Assembly (NCBI GenBank): GCA_039707655.1
Contig: CM077665.1
Coordinates: 442,431,531-442,495,530, forward strand
Direction: 5' to 3'
Length of the DNA stretch: 64,000 nt
From: Elymus sibiricus
Lineage: Eukaryota > Streptophyta > Magnoliopsida > Poales > Poaceae
The translations under genes and the position numbers were made by a program. This document shows positions 22,694 to 34,672 of this stretch, piece after piece. A model generated the notes under the pieces. That model saw only the letters and a list, made by a program, of their open reading frames with translations, was not told the origin of the DNA and did no database searches. How positions within the stretch are numbered: position 1 is the first letter of the stretch; each line of letters begins with the position of its first letter.

Positions 22694-23590
22694 CTACTCC
22701 CGACCTACGGTCGTGGCCATCACAGCTTACCGGCATGCGATTGAGATCTATGTCAGAGAGGTTATGACCTGGCTGGAGCACTGCATATATAACAAGGATC
22801 TTCATGCAAGATTCACCGACCATTGCCTTGTAATTATCCCGAACATAAGCCTCGGCCAGGGGGATTATCGTGCAGAACGACCTATGGCCTATGCCGGCGT
22901 CATACCTTCCTTCCAACCTTACAACGGAACTTTCTTTCACATCCATCACTTGCATCACCTTATCAACAAGTTCAGCAAGAGTTGGATCCTCAGGAAAACA
23001 CAACGCACAGCTTTGGGTATTCACAAACTCCACACCAGTGCTGACAGATTGCATGTTAAGAGCACCGCCGTGATGTAAATGCACTACATTACGATACGCC
23101 ATCCTACATAGAAAGACAATATAGCCAACATTAACCCACATCAGGTGTGACAGGCCCGGCATGCCATAATATATAAAAAGGATATGCACTAGTTGGCACC
23201 CTCCTATTACCTAATGATATGTCATATACAACCGATAGACATCCTGCAAAGTTGATTCGTAAGAAGATTACCTGCTGCTTTGGGCAGATCTGGTTGATGC
23301 CGCATGGCCTCTGCTCTTCTAGCGCTGGGGATTTGGGGTTGGACGGAGGTTGGTACGACGAGGGTATGCGGCAAGGCAGTGTATGGAAGGGCCAGGGGCA
23401 GTCGCTGGTGTACGAAGCCTGCCTGAGATGGGCGTCGGGTCAGTGGGGAACAAGGACGGGAGGGAAAGGTGACGGGGACGACGAGGTGGGTGACCTGCGA
23501 GTGTTGCGGATTCGGAAAGTAACGCTAGGAAAGGGACGACTTGTTTCGGGGATGGGTGGGTGGGGAGCGGGGGTAACCGAAGCTCAAATG
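22694..23590 (-). pseudogene. MULE transposase pseudogene, array copy B, N-terminal end
   Basis: It resumes array copy B after the retrotransposon. The minus-strand frame from 23189 to 22694 matches the N-terminal piece of copy A (8371-7880) closely, and 23290-23545 matches the upstream region at about 8475-8730. The shared protein landmarks are YYGMPGLSHL, GVEFVNTQ, and PLAEAYV followed by a hydrophobic stretch ending VLQPGHN. The frame opens without an ATG at its first residue. No terminal inverted repeat could be identified beyond 23550. Confidence 0.65.
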
Positions 23591-23976
23591 GACAAATTCC
23601 ACCATGCTGTTTTTTTAAGAATGCACGCCTATTACATAAGCGCGAACAAAAAAGAAGGGCAAGAAAACAAACACGTCACCTAGGAGGCGGACGAGGCCGA
23701 CCTGCAATGCCGAATTGGAGGACGACACTGAAGACGACATGACACGCCTAATTTACAAGCGCCATAGCCAACCACAAGCCACGCCAGTTTAAAAAGGCGG
23801 CGCCGCTCATATGATGTGCCACACCAAACAGCACGGCGTGCTACACATTGCGAGTGAAACGGCAAACGATAAGGCGACTTCAGTGTGGACACGTCAAACA
23901 TAGTGTCGTTTTGAGTTTCAAGCGGTCACGTCTATATGACACACGTGTCAGGTGTACATCAGAACATCCAACTAGA
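23591..23976. other. Unassigned low-copy-looking DNA left of the Copia insertion
   Basis: I see no gene or repeat here. It includes the left target duplication CTAGA (23972-23976), matched at 30487-30491, so before the Copia insertion this DNA was continuous with 30492 onward. Confidence 0.5.
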
Positions 23977-25038
23977 TGCTGGAATTTTGTCTATTATGGG
24001 CCAAGCCCAATAGCAGTTTCAGAAATTCCTAATAAATCCTAGAGGCCCACGCAGCCCATTCGTGCAAGGCAAGAGGTGGAACTAAAGTTTAGTCCCACAT
24101 TGCTAGTTTAGAGGGAGTTGGACCTCTCTATAAGGGAGGTTCTTTCCCCACATGTATGAGGATGAGAACAAGAGGGACATCCACGCGCGCTCCTCCTCCG
24201 CCGCCCTCCTCGCCACGCCACGCCTCGTCACGACGCGTCGCGGGTTGCGGGAATGAGCCGAGCCGATGTCTAAATTTTTGCCACGCACGACGGGTATACA
24301 AAAGGTCACGCGGGAGCTGAAACGTTTTTCTGTAGTGGACACTGAATCCAAACGGCACGCCTCTTTGGCTGAAGTCCGTTTGCTTCGTCTCCCTCTCTCT
24401 TTTCACCTCCCGTCGCTGCCCTCTCTTCTCCTTCTCTTGTGCCTATAAAAGGGAGGTCGCTCCTCTCAGAGAGATGCACCAGAACTACTTCTTCCTCTCG
24501 CCACCGGTTCCTGAGCACTGCGCTGCTGCCATGATCTTCCCCATCCCGGCTTGCGGCATGCACCGCAGGTCGGGACAGTAGGCCTCCGAAACCGCACCTC
24601 TTTGAGTCCTGTACGGGAGAAGGGTGATAAGGTTTTTGGGGAGCGCTCTGCGCGACTACTGACTGGTTCATCACGGACGCTCCGGACACCAACGACGACC
24701 ACTTCCCCAACGACGACTTCTTCCCCGACGTCGACGACCTCTTCTACGACATGGCTGGCGAGGATGTCGACCCCAAGAACAGTGCTTCTGCTGACCCCAA
24801 GAACAGTGCTTCTGCTGCTGCACCTGCATCGTACGTATACATGCTCTTTCTACTTGATGTTCTGTTTACTGCCCTAGTGCCTGCACTAGATTTGTTTGGT
24901 TCTAGTTCATATATGCAGATGTTATTTACCTTCTCTTTGGCAGATTGCATGATTTGTTTTATCTATTCTGTATTAGTCATGCTTTATCTACCATTTCTAT
25001 TAGTAAAATTATTTGGTAAATTGCTCATTAATCCAACA
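23977..25038 (+). repeat. Copia 5' LTR
   Basis: It is 1,062 bp from TGCTGG to CCAACA. A TATA box lies at 24443-24451 (CTATAAAAG). The end part is open in the frame that continues into gag. A donor-like GTACGTAT at 24831 and an acceptor-like TTTGGCAG ending at 24943 could mark a leader intron. Confidence 0.85.
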
Positions 25039-28000
25039 ATCCAAAAACCTTATAATAGGCAATTTACCCCAAGTGGTTTTGCTGCATCTATGAGGCCTCC
25101 TATGTTTGAAGGTGTGCACTACAAGAGGTGGCGCGTGAGAGCAGTCTTATGGTTTCAAACCATGAGTTGCTATGACGCCACTCTTGGCAAACCGGAAGGA
25201 GATTATGATGCTCAACAGGAGCAAGTTTTCCAGAAAATGGATACCCTGTTTAAGGCTGCTCTCTTGAGTGTTCTTGGTGAGAACATAGTTGATGCTTATG
25301 CATCAATTGATAATGGAAAAGATATGTGGGACGCACTCGAGGCCAAGTTTGGGGTCTCGGATGCCGGCACTGAGCTGTACATCATGGAACAATTCTATGA
25401 CTACAGGATGACTGAAGAGCGCTCCGTGGTTGAGCAAGCTCACGAGATACAGTCATTTGCTAGAGAACTTGAGCACTTCAACTGTATGTTACCGGACAAG
25501 TTTGTTGCCGGAGGCATCATCACTAAGCTTCCTCCTACGTGGAGGAACTTTGCTACCTCTCTGAAACACAAGAGACAGGAGTTTTCCGTCCCGGATCTCA
25601 TTGGTACTCTTGATGTCGAAGAAAAGGCGAGAGCAAAGGATACACGTGCTCGAGGAATTGAGGGAGGATCTAGTGCCAATCTGGTACAGAAGAAAAACTT
25701 CCAGCCCCACAACTTCAAGAACAAGGGCAAGTTTAATGGTAAAGCAAAATTTGATGGGAAGAACAAGGCTGTACAGCACACGAACTTCAAGAAGAAGAAT
25801 GACAAGAAGAAAGGTGTTTGTCATGTGTGTGGAGATCCTGATCATTGGGCTCCTAGTTGCCCTAATCTCTATGACAAGCGTCATCTTGGGAAAGGTGGCA
25901 AAACCGCTAATGTTGTCATTGGAGACACTGACATGAAGGATGCTGGGTATGGTATATTTCCTACTATTCTTTCAGTATGTCATTCTCCTGATTGGTTAAT
26001 TGACACGGGTGCTAATGTGCATGTATGCGGTGATGTTTCCATGTTTTCGTCTTATCAGACCGCAGGGAATTCCACCGTGCTGATGGGCAACGGTTCAAGT
26101 GCTTCTGTTCATGGTGTTGGCACGGTCGATCTAAAGTTTACTTCGGGGAAGATCGTGCGGCTGAAGAACGTGCATTATGTCCCCTCCGTCAATAAAAATC
26201 TTGTTAGCGGGTCTCTTCTGTGTAGAGATGGCTACAAGCTTGTCTTTGAGTCGAATAAATTTGTAATTTCCAAGTATGGAACCTTTGTTGGTAAAGGCTA
26301 TGAGTCAGGAGGCCTGTTTCGTTTATCCTTATCAGACATTTGCAATAAAGTTGTTAATCATGTTTGCAACAATAGTGAATCAAATGTGTGGCATTCACGT
26401 CTTTGTCATGTTAACTTTGGTTGCATGTCGCGACTAGCGAAGTTAAACTTAATCCCTAGTTTCACCACTGTCAAGGGATCTAAGTGTCAAGTGTGTGTGC
26501 AAGCTAAGCAACCTCGTAAGTCTCATGTGACTGCGGAAACGAGAAATCTTGCACCACTAGAGCTCATACATTCAGATCTATGTGAAATGAATGGTGTTTT
26601 GACAAAAGGTGGAAAGAAGTATTTTATGACGTTGATTGATGACTCCACTAGATACTGCCACGTGTATCTTCTGAAATCTAAGGATGAGGCTTTGAATTAT
26701 TTCAAGATCTATAAAGCTGAAGTGGAAAACCAACTTGATCGGAAGATCAAGAGGCTTAGATCCGATCGTGGTGGAGAGTATTTCTCAAATGAATTTGATT
26801 CTTTTTGTGCGGAACATGGTATAATCCATGAGAGGATGCCTCCCTATTCACCTCAGTCAAATGGGGTGGCCGAAAGAAAGAACCGTACTCTAACTGATTT
26901 GGTTAACGCCATGTTAGACACATCGGGTCTCTCCAAGGTATGGTGGGGGGAGGCGATATTGACTGCATGTCATGTCCTAAACCAAGTTCCCACAAAGAAC
27001 AAAGAGATAACTCCATTCGAGGAATGGGAAAAGAAAAGGTTGAAGCTCTCTTATCTACGAACCTGGGGTTGTTTGGCGAAAGTCAATGTGCCAATTCCAA
27101 AGAAGCGGAAGCTTGGACCGAAGACTGTGGATTGTGTTTTCTTGGGATATGCTTTTCATAGCATTGGTTATAGATTTTTGGTTATGAAATCTGAGGTACC
27201 TGACATGCATGTCGGTACGATCATGGAGTCGAATGATGCAACTTTCTTTGAAGATATCTTTCCCATGAAGGATATGGCTACCTCATCTAATCAGGAGATG
27301 CCTAGTTCATCGACTCAGGAAACAGTTACAATTACTGAACCTGTCATTTCGATGGAACACTTTGAAAATCCTGTGAAGGAGAACAATGAAGTTCCTACTA
27401 GGAGCAAGAGACAGAGGACTGCAAAGTCTTTTGGTGATGATTTTCTTGTGTATCTCATAGATGACACTCCCAGTTCTATTTCAGAGGCCTATGCTTCTGA
27501 AGATGCTGACTACTGGAAGGAAGCGGTCCGTAGTGAGATGGATTCCATCTTGGCAAATGAAACTTGGGAGATAACTGATCGACCTTATGGGTGCAAACCT
27601 ATAGGGTGCAAATGGGTGTTCAAGAAGAAACTTAGGCCTGATGGTACTATTGAGAAGTACAAGGCTCGGCTCGTGGCTAAGGGTTATACCCAAAAGGAAG
27701 GTGAAGACTTCTTTGATACTTACTCACCTGTGGCTCGACTAACCACTATTCGAGTACTACTTTCACTTGATGCCTCACATGGTCTTCTCGTTCATCAAAT
27801 GGATGTTAAGACTGCTTTCCTAAATGGAGAGTTAGAAGAGGAAATTTATATGGAACAACCAGATGGGTTTGTAGTAGATGGTCAGGAAGGGAAAGTGTGC
27901 AAGTTGCTGAAATCTTTGTATGGACTTAAGCAAGCACCCAAGCAGTGGCATGAGAAGTTTGAAAGAACTTTAACAGCCACAGGCTTTGTTGTAAACGAAG

Positions 28001-28854
28001 CTGATAAATGTGTGTACTATCGCCATAGTGGGGGCGAGGGAGTTCTCCTTTGCTTGTATGTTGATGACATACTGATTTTCGGAACAAATCTGAAGGTTAT
28101 TAAGGAGATCAAGGATTTCCTATCTCTTTGCTTTGAAATGAAGGATTTAGGAGTGGCTGATGTCATTCTGAACATCAAGTTGTTGAGAGACGATGATGGT
28201 GGGATTACATTACTTCAATCTCACTATGTGGAAAAGATCTTGAGTCTCTTTGGCTATAGTGACTGCAAGCCCTCTCCAACACCATATGATGCTGGTGTGT
28301 TGCTTCGAAAGAATCGAAGAATTGCTAGAGACCAATTGAAATATTCTCAGATTATTGGCTCGCTTATGTATTTAACCAGTGCTACAAGACCTGACATCTC
28401 TTTTGCTGTTAGCAAACTGAGACGGTTTGTCTCAAAACCAGGAGATGTGCATTGGAAAGCTCTAGAGAGAGTTTTGCGTTATTTGAAAGGCACTGCGAAT
28501 TATGGAATTCACTACACTGGGCACCCAAAGGTGCTTGAAGGGTATAGTGACTCAAACTGGATCTCTGATGCTGATGAGATAAAGGCCACGAGCGGATATG
28601 TATTCACTCATGGAGGTGGCGCTGTTTCTTGGAAGTCTTGCAAGCAGACCATCTTAACGAGGTCAACAATGGAAGCAGAACTCACAGCACTAGATACAGC
28701 TACGGTTGAAGCAGATTGGCTTCGTCGGCTCTTGAATGACTTGCCGGTTGTTGAGAAACCTGTACCGGGTATCCTTATGAACTGCGACAATCAAACTGTG
28801 ATCACGAAAGTGAGCAGCTCAAAGGATAACATGAAGTCATCAAGACACGTTTAG
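24751..28854 (+). CDS. Copia Gag-Pol polyprotein (1,367 residues), fused to an LTR-encoded leader
   Basis: Residues 1-96 come from the LTR and are mostly hydrophobic, so they are probably not a real Gag start. Gag (UBN2-type) covers about 110-310. A CCHC zinc knuckle has C357, C360, H365 and C370. The aspartic protease motif Asp-Thr-Gly is at 418-420. The integrase zinc site has H548, H553, C579 and C582, and the DDE core has D609, D672 and E708 with 35 residues between the last two. RVT_2 reverse transcriptase starts near 936 and has YVDD at 1103-1106. RNase H includes D1267 and E1310. The order protease-integrase-RT-RNase H is the Copia order. The frame stops at TAG 28852-28854 but stays open from 28855 to TGA at 29011-29013, so a single nonsense change has removed about 52 C-terminal residues. 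Enzyme motifs are intact; activity is doubtful given the stop and missing primer site. Confidence 0.9.
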   Translation: MAGEDVDPKNSASADPKNSASAAAPASYVYMLFLLDVLFTALVPALDLFGSSSYMQMLFTFSLADCMICFIYSVLVMLYLPFLLVKLFGKLLINPTIQKPYNRQFTPSGFAASMRPPMFEGVHYKRWRVRAVLWFQTMSCYDATLGKPEGDYDAQQEQVFQKMDTLFKAALLSVLGENIVDAYASIDNGKDMWDALEAKFGVSDAGTELYIMEQFYDYRMTEERSVVEQAHEIQSFARELEHFNCMLPDKFVAGGIITKLPPTWRNFATSLKHKRQEFSVPDLIGTLDVEEKARAKDTRARGIEGGSSANLVQKKNFQPHNFKNKGKFNGKAKFDGKNKAVQHTNFKKKNDKKKGVCHVCGDPDHWAPSCPNLYDKRHLGKGGKTANVVIGDTDMKDAGYGIFPTILSVCHSPDWLIDTGANVHVCGDVSMFSSYQTAGNSTVLMGNGSSASVHGVGTVDLKFTSGKIVRLKNVHYVPSVNKNLVSGSLLCRDGYKLVFESNKFVISKYGTFVGKGYESGGLFRLSLSDICNKVVNHVCNNSESNVWHSRLCHVNFGCMSRLAKLNLIPSFTTVKGSKCQVCVQAKQPRKSHVTAETRNLAPLELIHSDLCEMNGVLTKGGKKYFMTLIDDSTRYCHVYLLKSKDEALNYFKIYKAEVENQLDRKIKRLRSDRGGEYFSNEFDSFCAEHGIIHERMPPYSPQSNGVAERKNRTLTDLVNAMLDTSGLSKVWWGEAILTACHVLNQVPTKNKEITPFEEWEKKRLKLSYLRTWGCLAKVNVPIPKKRKLGPKTVDCVFLGYAFHSIGYRFLVMKSEVPDMHVGTIMESNDATFFEDIFPMKDMATSSNQEMPSSSTQETVTITEPVISMEHFENPVKENNEVPTRSKRQRTAKSFGDDFLVYLIDDTPSSISEAYASEDADYWKEAVRSEMDSILANETWEITDRPYGCKPIGCKWVFKKKLRPDGTIEKYKARLVAKGYTQKEGEDFFDTYSPVARLTTIRVLLSLDASHGLLVHQMDVKTAFLNGELEEEIYMEQPDGFVVDGQEGKVCKLLKSLYGLKQAPKQWHEKFERTLTATGFVVNEADKCVYYRHSGGEGVLLCLYVDDILIFGTNLKVIKEIKDFLSLCFEMKDLGVADVILNIKLLRDDDGGITLLQSHYVEKILSLFGYSDCKPSPTPYDAGVLLRKNRRIARDQLKYSQIIGSLMYLTSATRPDISFAVSKLRRFVSKPGDVHWKALERVLRYLKGTANYGIHYTGHPKVLEGYSDSNWISDADEIKATSGYVFTHGGGAVSWKSCKQTILTRSTMEAELTALDTATVEADWLRRLLNDLPVVEKPVPGILMNCDNQTVITKVSSSKDNMKSSRHV

Positions 28855-29419
28855 AGAAGGTTAAAGTCTGTCAGAAAAATGAGAAACTCCGGAGTTATTG
28901 CATTGGATTATATCCAAACGTCTAAAAATCTGGCAGATCCTTTTACTAAAGGTCTATCACGTAATGTGATAGATAATGTATCGAGGGAGATGGGTATGAG
29001 ACCCACAATATGAGTTGTTCACAGTGGTAACCCATTCTTTGTGATCGGAGATCCCGTGAATTAGATGTGGAAGACAAGCTGTTGGTCAACTGAGAGGAGA
29101 GTATCCTTACTGTTAACAATACCACTCCATGAAGATGCAATACTCTCCTAAATCTGCATGGCAGGTTGATGTATATCTTAAAAATGTTCTAAGTGGCTCA
29201 TTGAAGCAGAGATGTTGTCCTGCAGAACATCTTTTGAAGAACACACCTATATGAGTCTGATTGTTAAACGTCGCAATCTATGAGAGTAGGGTTCTCTCTA
29301 ATAAACTCATGAAAGGTCTCGGGTTCAACTTAACAGTCTCCACTGCAGTACCGGTATATAAAACAGTGTTTTAGAACCAAAAGGCAAATTTTGTGTGCCT
29401 CTGGGATCTGGTGGGGGAT
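28855..29419 (+). other. Copia 3' region: lost C-terminal coding tail and polypurine tract
   Basis: 28855-29010 continues the polyprotein frame behind the premature TAG and includes a segment reading KNLADPFTKGL, typical of Copia C-termini. 29014-29404 is untranslated. 29405-29419 (GATCTGGTGGGGGAT) abuts the right LTR and is the likely polypurine tract. Confidence 0.75.
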
Positions 29420-30486
29420 TGCTGGAATTTTGTCTATTATGGGCCAAGCCCAATAGCAGTTTCAGAAATTCCTAATAAATCCTAGAGGCCCACGCAGCCC
29501 ATTCGTGCAAGGCAAGAGGTGGAACTAAAGTTTAGTCCCACATTGCTAGTTTAGAGGGAGTTGGACCTCTTTATAAGGGAGGTTCTTTCCCCACATGTAT
29601 GAGGATGAGAACAAGAGGGACATCCACGCGCGCTCCTCCTCCGCCGCCCGCCTCGCCACGCCACGCCACGCCTCGCCTCGTCACGACGCGCCGCGGGTTG
29701 CGGGAATGAGACGATGTCTAAATTTTTGCCACGCACGACGGGTATACGAAAGGTCACACGGGAGCTGAAACGTTTTTTTGTAGTGGACACTGAATCTGAA
29801 CGGCACGCCTCTTTGGCTGAAGTCCGTTTGCTTCGTCTCCCTCTCTCTTTTCACCTCCCGTCGCTGCCCTCTCTTCTCCTTCTCTTGTGCCTATAAAAGG
29901 GAGGTCGCTCCTCTCAGAGAGATGCACCAGAACTACTTCTTCCTCTCGCCACCGGTTCCTGAGCACTGCGCTGCTGCCACGATCTTCCCCATCCCGGCTT
30001 GCGGCGTGCACCGCAGGTCGGGACAGTAGGCCTCCGAAACCGCACCTCTTTGAGTCCTGTACGGGAGAAGGGTGATAAGGTTTTTGGGGAGCGCTCTGCG
30101 CGACTACTGACTGGTTCATCACGGACGCTCCGGACACCAACGACGACCACTTCCCCAACGACGACTTCTTCCCCGACGTCGACGACCTCTTCTACGACAT
30201 GGCTGGCGAGGATGTCGACCCCAAGAACAGTGCTTCTGCTGACCCCAAGAACAGTGCTTCTGCTGCTGCACCTGCATCGTACGTATACATGCTCTTTCTA
30301 CTTGATGTTCTGTTTACTGCCCTAGTGCCTGCACTAGATTTGTTTGGTTCTAGTTCATATATGCAGATGTTATTTACCTTCTCTTTGGCAGATTGCATGA
30401 TTTGTTTTATCTATTCTGTATTAGTCATGCTTTATCTACCATTTCTATTAGTAAAATTATTTGGTAAATTGCTCATTATTCCAACA
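29420..30486 (+). repeat. Copia 3' LTR
   Basis: It is 1,067 bp from TGCTGG to CCAACA, with a TATA box near 29891. It differs from the 5' LTR at about 11 positions (for example Y at 24129/29572 and the last bases ATTAATCC versus ATTATTCC). The right target duplication CTAGA follows. Confidence 0.85.
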
Positions 30487-30491
30487 CTAGA

Positions 30492-33400
30492 ACAGTAGAA
30501 GTTCTGCCGCGATGACACTCCGGATTATAACAAATGCAGTCTATCCTGCAAATATAGCGTCGTTCCATCCGACGCGTCACGGCTGCGCCACGCTGGCGGC
30601 GTGACCAACGACCATGAACCACGACCAGTCAAAGGCGTCTTCATGTAAGATGTTTCTACGTGTAATATAAGCGCCAAACGACGAGGCACGAACAAAGGGA
30701 GTTAGACGACGAAATAAGTTTTTTGAGGGGTCGGTGCGCCTCCAAGGCCCATTTAGTAAATCAACTCGGCTGTCAGTCGTTTTACCTCTATGTACTACCG
30801 CTGGCCCCTTGTCCCTGTTGCCTGCTGGTCAGTGCGCGGAAAAATCACCGGCAGCGGCGGAGGGAGCCTTCATCTTTCCTCGACTTTCCCTGCGTGCTCG
30901 GCTGCATTGCTACACACGCGTCGCGTGAACGACTCGGCGGGTACACGGCGATGAGTAGCAAGTGTCGTACGCGCCCTACGCGTCATCGTCAGTTCGTTCC
31001 GAACAAGAAGCATATTTTTCACATGCCCGTTTTCCCTCCGATAGCTGGCAAAGTCGATGCTTTATGCATTTACAATTATATACTGTGAATCACATACGGA
31101 CTTTATGTATTGGAGAAGACCCCAAAACCATCGAATGTGGAGTGCATGCTGCTGCTACTAGCCATGAATGGCCTTTGGAGGGTGAGTAGTCACCCTGTGC
31201 ATTTTAAAACCGAACCGAAAAACCATACCGAAAATAAACCGAACCGAATCAATTTTATGGTTTTTATGGTTTTATGGTTTCGGTATGGTATGAACTTTTC
31301 ATACCGTTTTGAAGTTTGGTTTTTATGGTATATACCGAAAAACCGAATGGTTAACCGAATAAACCGAAGTACAAAATATATTTATATATCTTAGGGAAAC
31401 AACCATACACGTAGTCATTTTTGTGTGCAGAAGCCAGATTTCCTATTAAGTGCATCTGTTTTTCTTCCGACAACGAGGTCCAAAACGGAGTATATAACTA
31501 TATGAAGTCATATTTCTCTTCACAAGAATGCTAAGCACGTCCATAACCATCGAATTTATGCATGCATATACATTTCATATAGTTATATACTCTTCGTATA
31601 AAAAGATGTGTGTTTTGAGTCATAAATTTGTAAATTGTTATATGCCATTTTCAAATTCGCGTCAACTTTGGTTTATACGGTATATACCGAAACCATACCG
31701 AAATAATTTGGTATATACCGAAACCGAACCGTATATAAATCTCATACCGTATTTACCGAAGTATTGATACCATACAAACCGAAAAACCGTATAAACCGAA
31801 CCGTGTAAACCGAATAAACCGAACGCACAGAGTGAGCGAGTAGCAACAGCATGGCTGGTCCAACGCCAGGAGGAATTCCCAGGCGTGATGGGACGGCTAC
31901 GACGTGAAACTTGGTGCAAGCTCATCTTACCAGAGTCTTCTCCACTCACGGAGTCCTGCATGCAGCGACCACGACACCAGGGAAAGGCCAGTAGCCGAGT
32001 CAAATAGTGCTGGTCTGCTCGATCCATTTCATAAGAGGCTGCTTTTTTTTTCCGGTGCCGTTGAAAGATTCTGCTAGTAGGAATACAGTAGTAGCGATGA
32101 CAGTTGGTGTTTTCGCCGAGCTACAGTGATGGAGCAGGACTACAGGAGCATGGCTTGAGGCTTGAGCAGCAGGAGAAGATGATCGACCATCCTCAAAATC
32201 GCGGACGTCCAGTCCAACCATGATCCGATGACCGATGGGCCATGACCCCCGCGTCGCCACGCACGTGACGTGAGGCAGCCCCGCCTCGTCCGGCCGACCC
32301 CACGTCCCACTCATCAAATCTCAATTTCTCCGACCCCGCTACCGCCACACGGAGGCGCACACGCATGCGGCAGGGGCATGGGAGGACCCACGTGTCATGC
32401 TGCGTTCCATCCCGGTCCCACCAGCTGCCCGGTGGACCGAGCAGTTCACCCAAGCGATCCGCCTCGGCCCGCGCGCCCCCGCAGCTTCTTCTTTTCCCCA
32501 GGCGAGGCGAGGTCGGTACAGTACAGCGGCGATTAGCAATAGCGAGCCAATTAATTAAGAACAAACCCGGATTAAACATGCGATTTACCATCGTGCTAAT
32601 TCCAGCACAAGTCAATCAATAGCGCCCACGCCACCGAGGTTAGTGGCCACTGGCCACTGGCCTGACCAGCCGATGCGATGCGAATCCAAACATAGGAGGG
32701 ACGGAGAGGGACGGGCGCCACGTGGGCGAGGGCGGCGGCCCATGCCCACCGTAACCACCTACGACCTCCAAACGTGGAGTGGAGAGCAGCTCCTGCAGAA
32801 TCGGGCGCCGTTGCAGAGGCCTCGCAACTGTTCACAGAGATCCAGGCTCCAATCCAACAAACCCAGCTCCCAAAAAAATCCAACTTGAAAGTGAAAAGCT
32901 ACAGAGGCCCTGTACAGTAGGTAACCTTCATGGCTCTATCGCGATTAAAACGACATTCCGAGCCACTTTATTTGTTGCTGTCTTGCTGAGACAGTCGTTT
33001 GGTCAGTACTGGTAGGATTTCAACGCAATGCAATGCATTTGTTTTGGAGAATGGGGGCCGACGGCACAGCACAGTAGGGGGACGGGAATGTGGTGGGGAA
33101 GCGAGCGAACAAGGCGTGGGCTATAGCGGGAGGAAAGTACAGCGGCCCTTTTTGCTGCTCCAGGCACAGGCGGCAGGAGCAGGTAATATGCAGGCAGGTG
33201 TTGTGGTGTTGGTGGGCAGCAGCAGAGCAGAGAAAGGAGGCGATCGCTTTGGCTGAACCTGCATTGCAATGCATCGCATTGGTGTTGCTATTTTGTTGCT
33301 TACGGCTTTACTACTACTACTGCCTACTGGCGAGTAATGATGCATCATCGGTTGCTTGGTGAAGTCCCATGCTACGCTATGGACAGTTGGAACTTGGAAC

Positions 33401-33772
33401 AAGAACAGCTGGAGACTGCAACAGACAGCAACAGTTTAGCTAAATTTTGCCCTTTTTCCCATTATCTATTTTCTTGCTAGGCTACGGCTGATCAAGCAAA
33501 AAAAAAAAAAAAAAAACTAGTAGTAGCTGGCTCCGTTTGTTGGCCCGATCTACTCTGTTCCGTAGCTTGAAACAAACAAAAAGACGCACCAGCGCTGAGG
33601 AAAAACAAACTACCCGAGCATAGATGGATGGATGGATGTCTCTCTTTTCTGATCCTTTTCTTTACCTTTTCGGCTCGCTGCCTGACCACCTCTTTCTTGC
33701 CAACGATCTCCACTGGAATCAATCAACTAACCCAAAGGAAAAGCACGCCGGATTGCTTGCTTGCTTTCAGTT
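30492..33772. other. Low-copy-looking DNA downstream of the zinc-finger gene
   Basis: I recognise no gene here. It holds an ACCGAA-rich repeat (31195-31830), a GC-rich stretch around 32250-32800, a run of 19 A (about 33497-33515), and GATG repeats near 33622-33640. Short ORFs have no recognisable domain. It would contain the 3' untranslated region of the minus-strand gene ending at 33773. Confidence 0.5.
31195..31830. repeat. ACCGAA-motif-rich repeat, possibly a hAT-like non-autonomous element
   Basis: It begins CTGTGCATTTT and ends GAACGCACAG, which gives short inverted ends CTGTGC/GCACAG. Both halves are packed with AACCGAA and its complement TTCGGTT in direct and inverted order, with a less repetitive centre. 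Subterminal motif arrays of this type are seen in hAT elements. No convincing 8-bp target duplication is visible, so the class is uncertain. Confidence 0.45.
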
Positions 33773-34672
33773 TCAGTAGCCTGGCCTTGCCGAGAGGAAG
33801 GGATCTGACACGGCGGAGACCTCCAGGTCCTCGAAGGGCGCCGGGAGGTTGAGATCAATGAGGCCGAGGCTCTTGATCGCCGCCGCAGGATCGGCGCCCG
33901 ACGCGGCCACGGCTGTGCAGAGCTGGGACCGCTTGTGGCCGCCGAGGGCCTGCCCTGACGCGAACACGCGGAAGCAGCAGGGGCACTCGTGCGGCGGCTG
34001 CGGCTTCGACCCCTCCTCGCATTCCAGCAATGGCTGCAGGTGAGTGGACGCAGGAGAAGGCGGCGGCGGGTTCAGCGGGGGCGCGCAGCAGCCGCCCCTG
34101 CCGCCGCGGACGTGGCTGGCGCGGTGGCCGCCCAGCGCCTGGTACGATCGGAACACCTTCTTGCACGCGGGGCACTGGAACCGCGTCCGCTTCTGCTCCG
34201 CCGCGGCCGCCGGGGGCGCGGCTTCCCCGCCGTCGCTTCCGTCGTCGGGGTAGGACGACGGCGGCCACGCCACCGTGGGCCAGGAGTCGCGGGAGAGCAT
34301 CATGAGGGACAGCGCGACGTCCTCCTCCGGCGTGGCGGCGTCGGACACGGAGCTGACCGGCTCGGCGTCGCGCGATCCGGCATGCACGCGCTTGGCGTCC
34401 GGCGCGGGGTACTCCGCCTCGCTCTCGCGATCCGAGAAGTTGGACTCGGCGAGGCGCACCCGCCGCTTGGGCTTGTCGCGGAGCACGTAGGCCTGGACGG
34501 CCATCCTGGCGTCGTCGGCGTCGTAGTCCCCGGCCGCGACGGAGGTGGACGCGGAGGAGGCCGACGAGATCTGCGACCTGGCGACCTTGACGGAGTGGGA
34601 GCGCATGTGGCCGGCGAGGGCGCGCGGGCTGGCGAAGCGGCGGCAGCAGAGCTTGCATGTGTTCTTGGCCAT
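33773..34672 (-). CDS. C2H2 zinc-finger transcriptional repressor, ZAT1/ZAT4/ZAT9-like (copy 1)
   Basis: This is an intronless 299-residue protein. Finger 1 (C6, C9, H22, H26) has an RALAGH core. Finger 2 (C167, C170, H183, H187) and finger 3 (C230, C233, H246) have the plant QALGGH core. Finger 3 carries Gln at 250 where the second His is expected, so zinc binding there may be weakened. A basic KPKRRVR stretch (67-73) may be a nuclear signal. EEDVALSLMMLSRD (116-129) matches the conserved block of the three-finger ZAT subgroup, and DLNLP (273-277) is an EAR repression motif of the kind that recruits TOPLESS-type corepressors. The start has a strong plant context (GCCATGG) behind a CT-rich leader. 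Likely a nuclear repressor in stress or development; targets cannot be inferred from sequence. Codon 108 is Ser here. Confidence 0.9.
   Translation of the reverse strand: MAKNTCKLCCRRFASPRALAGHMRSHSVKVARSQISSASSASTSVAAGDYDADDARMAVQAYVLRDKPKRRVRLAESNFSDRESEAEYPAPDAKRVHAGSRDAEPVSSVSDAATPEEDVALSLMMLSRDSWPTVAWPPSSYPDDGSDGGEAAPPAAAAEQKRTRFQCPACKKVFRSYQALGGHRASHVRGGRGGCCAPPLNPPPPSPASTHLQPLLECEEGSKPQPPHECPCCFRVFASGQALGGHKRSQLCTAVAASGADPAAAIKSLGLIDLNLPAPFEDLEVSAVSDPFLSARPGY

Larger units (their letters stand above)
23977..30486 (+). mobile_element. Complete Copia LTR retrotransposon (TSD CTAGA)
   Basis: The element runs from TGCTGGAATTTTGTC to ATTCCAACA with 5-bp duplications CTAGA at 23972-23976 and 30487-30491. 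LTRs are 1,062 and 1,067 bp and differ by about 11 substitutions and a few short indels. The internal region encodes gag, protease, integrase, reverse transcriptase and RNase H in Copia order in one frame (24751-28854), and a purine-rich GGATCTGGTGGGGGAT tract precedes the right LTR. No standard initiator-tRNA-type primer-binding site follows the left LTR, which suggests the copy is defective. Everything from 26302 rightward is repeated at 40952. Confidence 0.9.
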
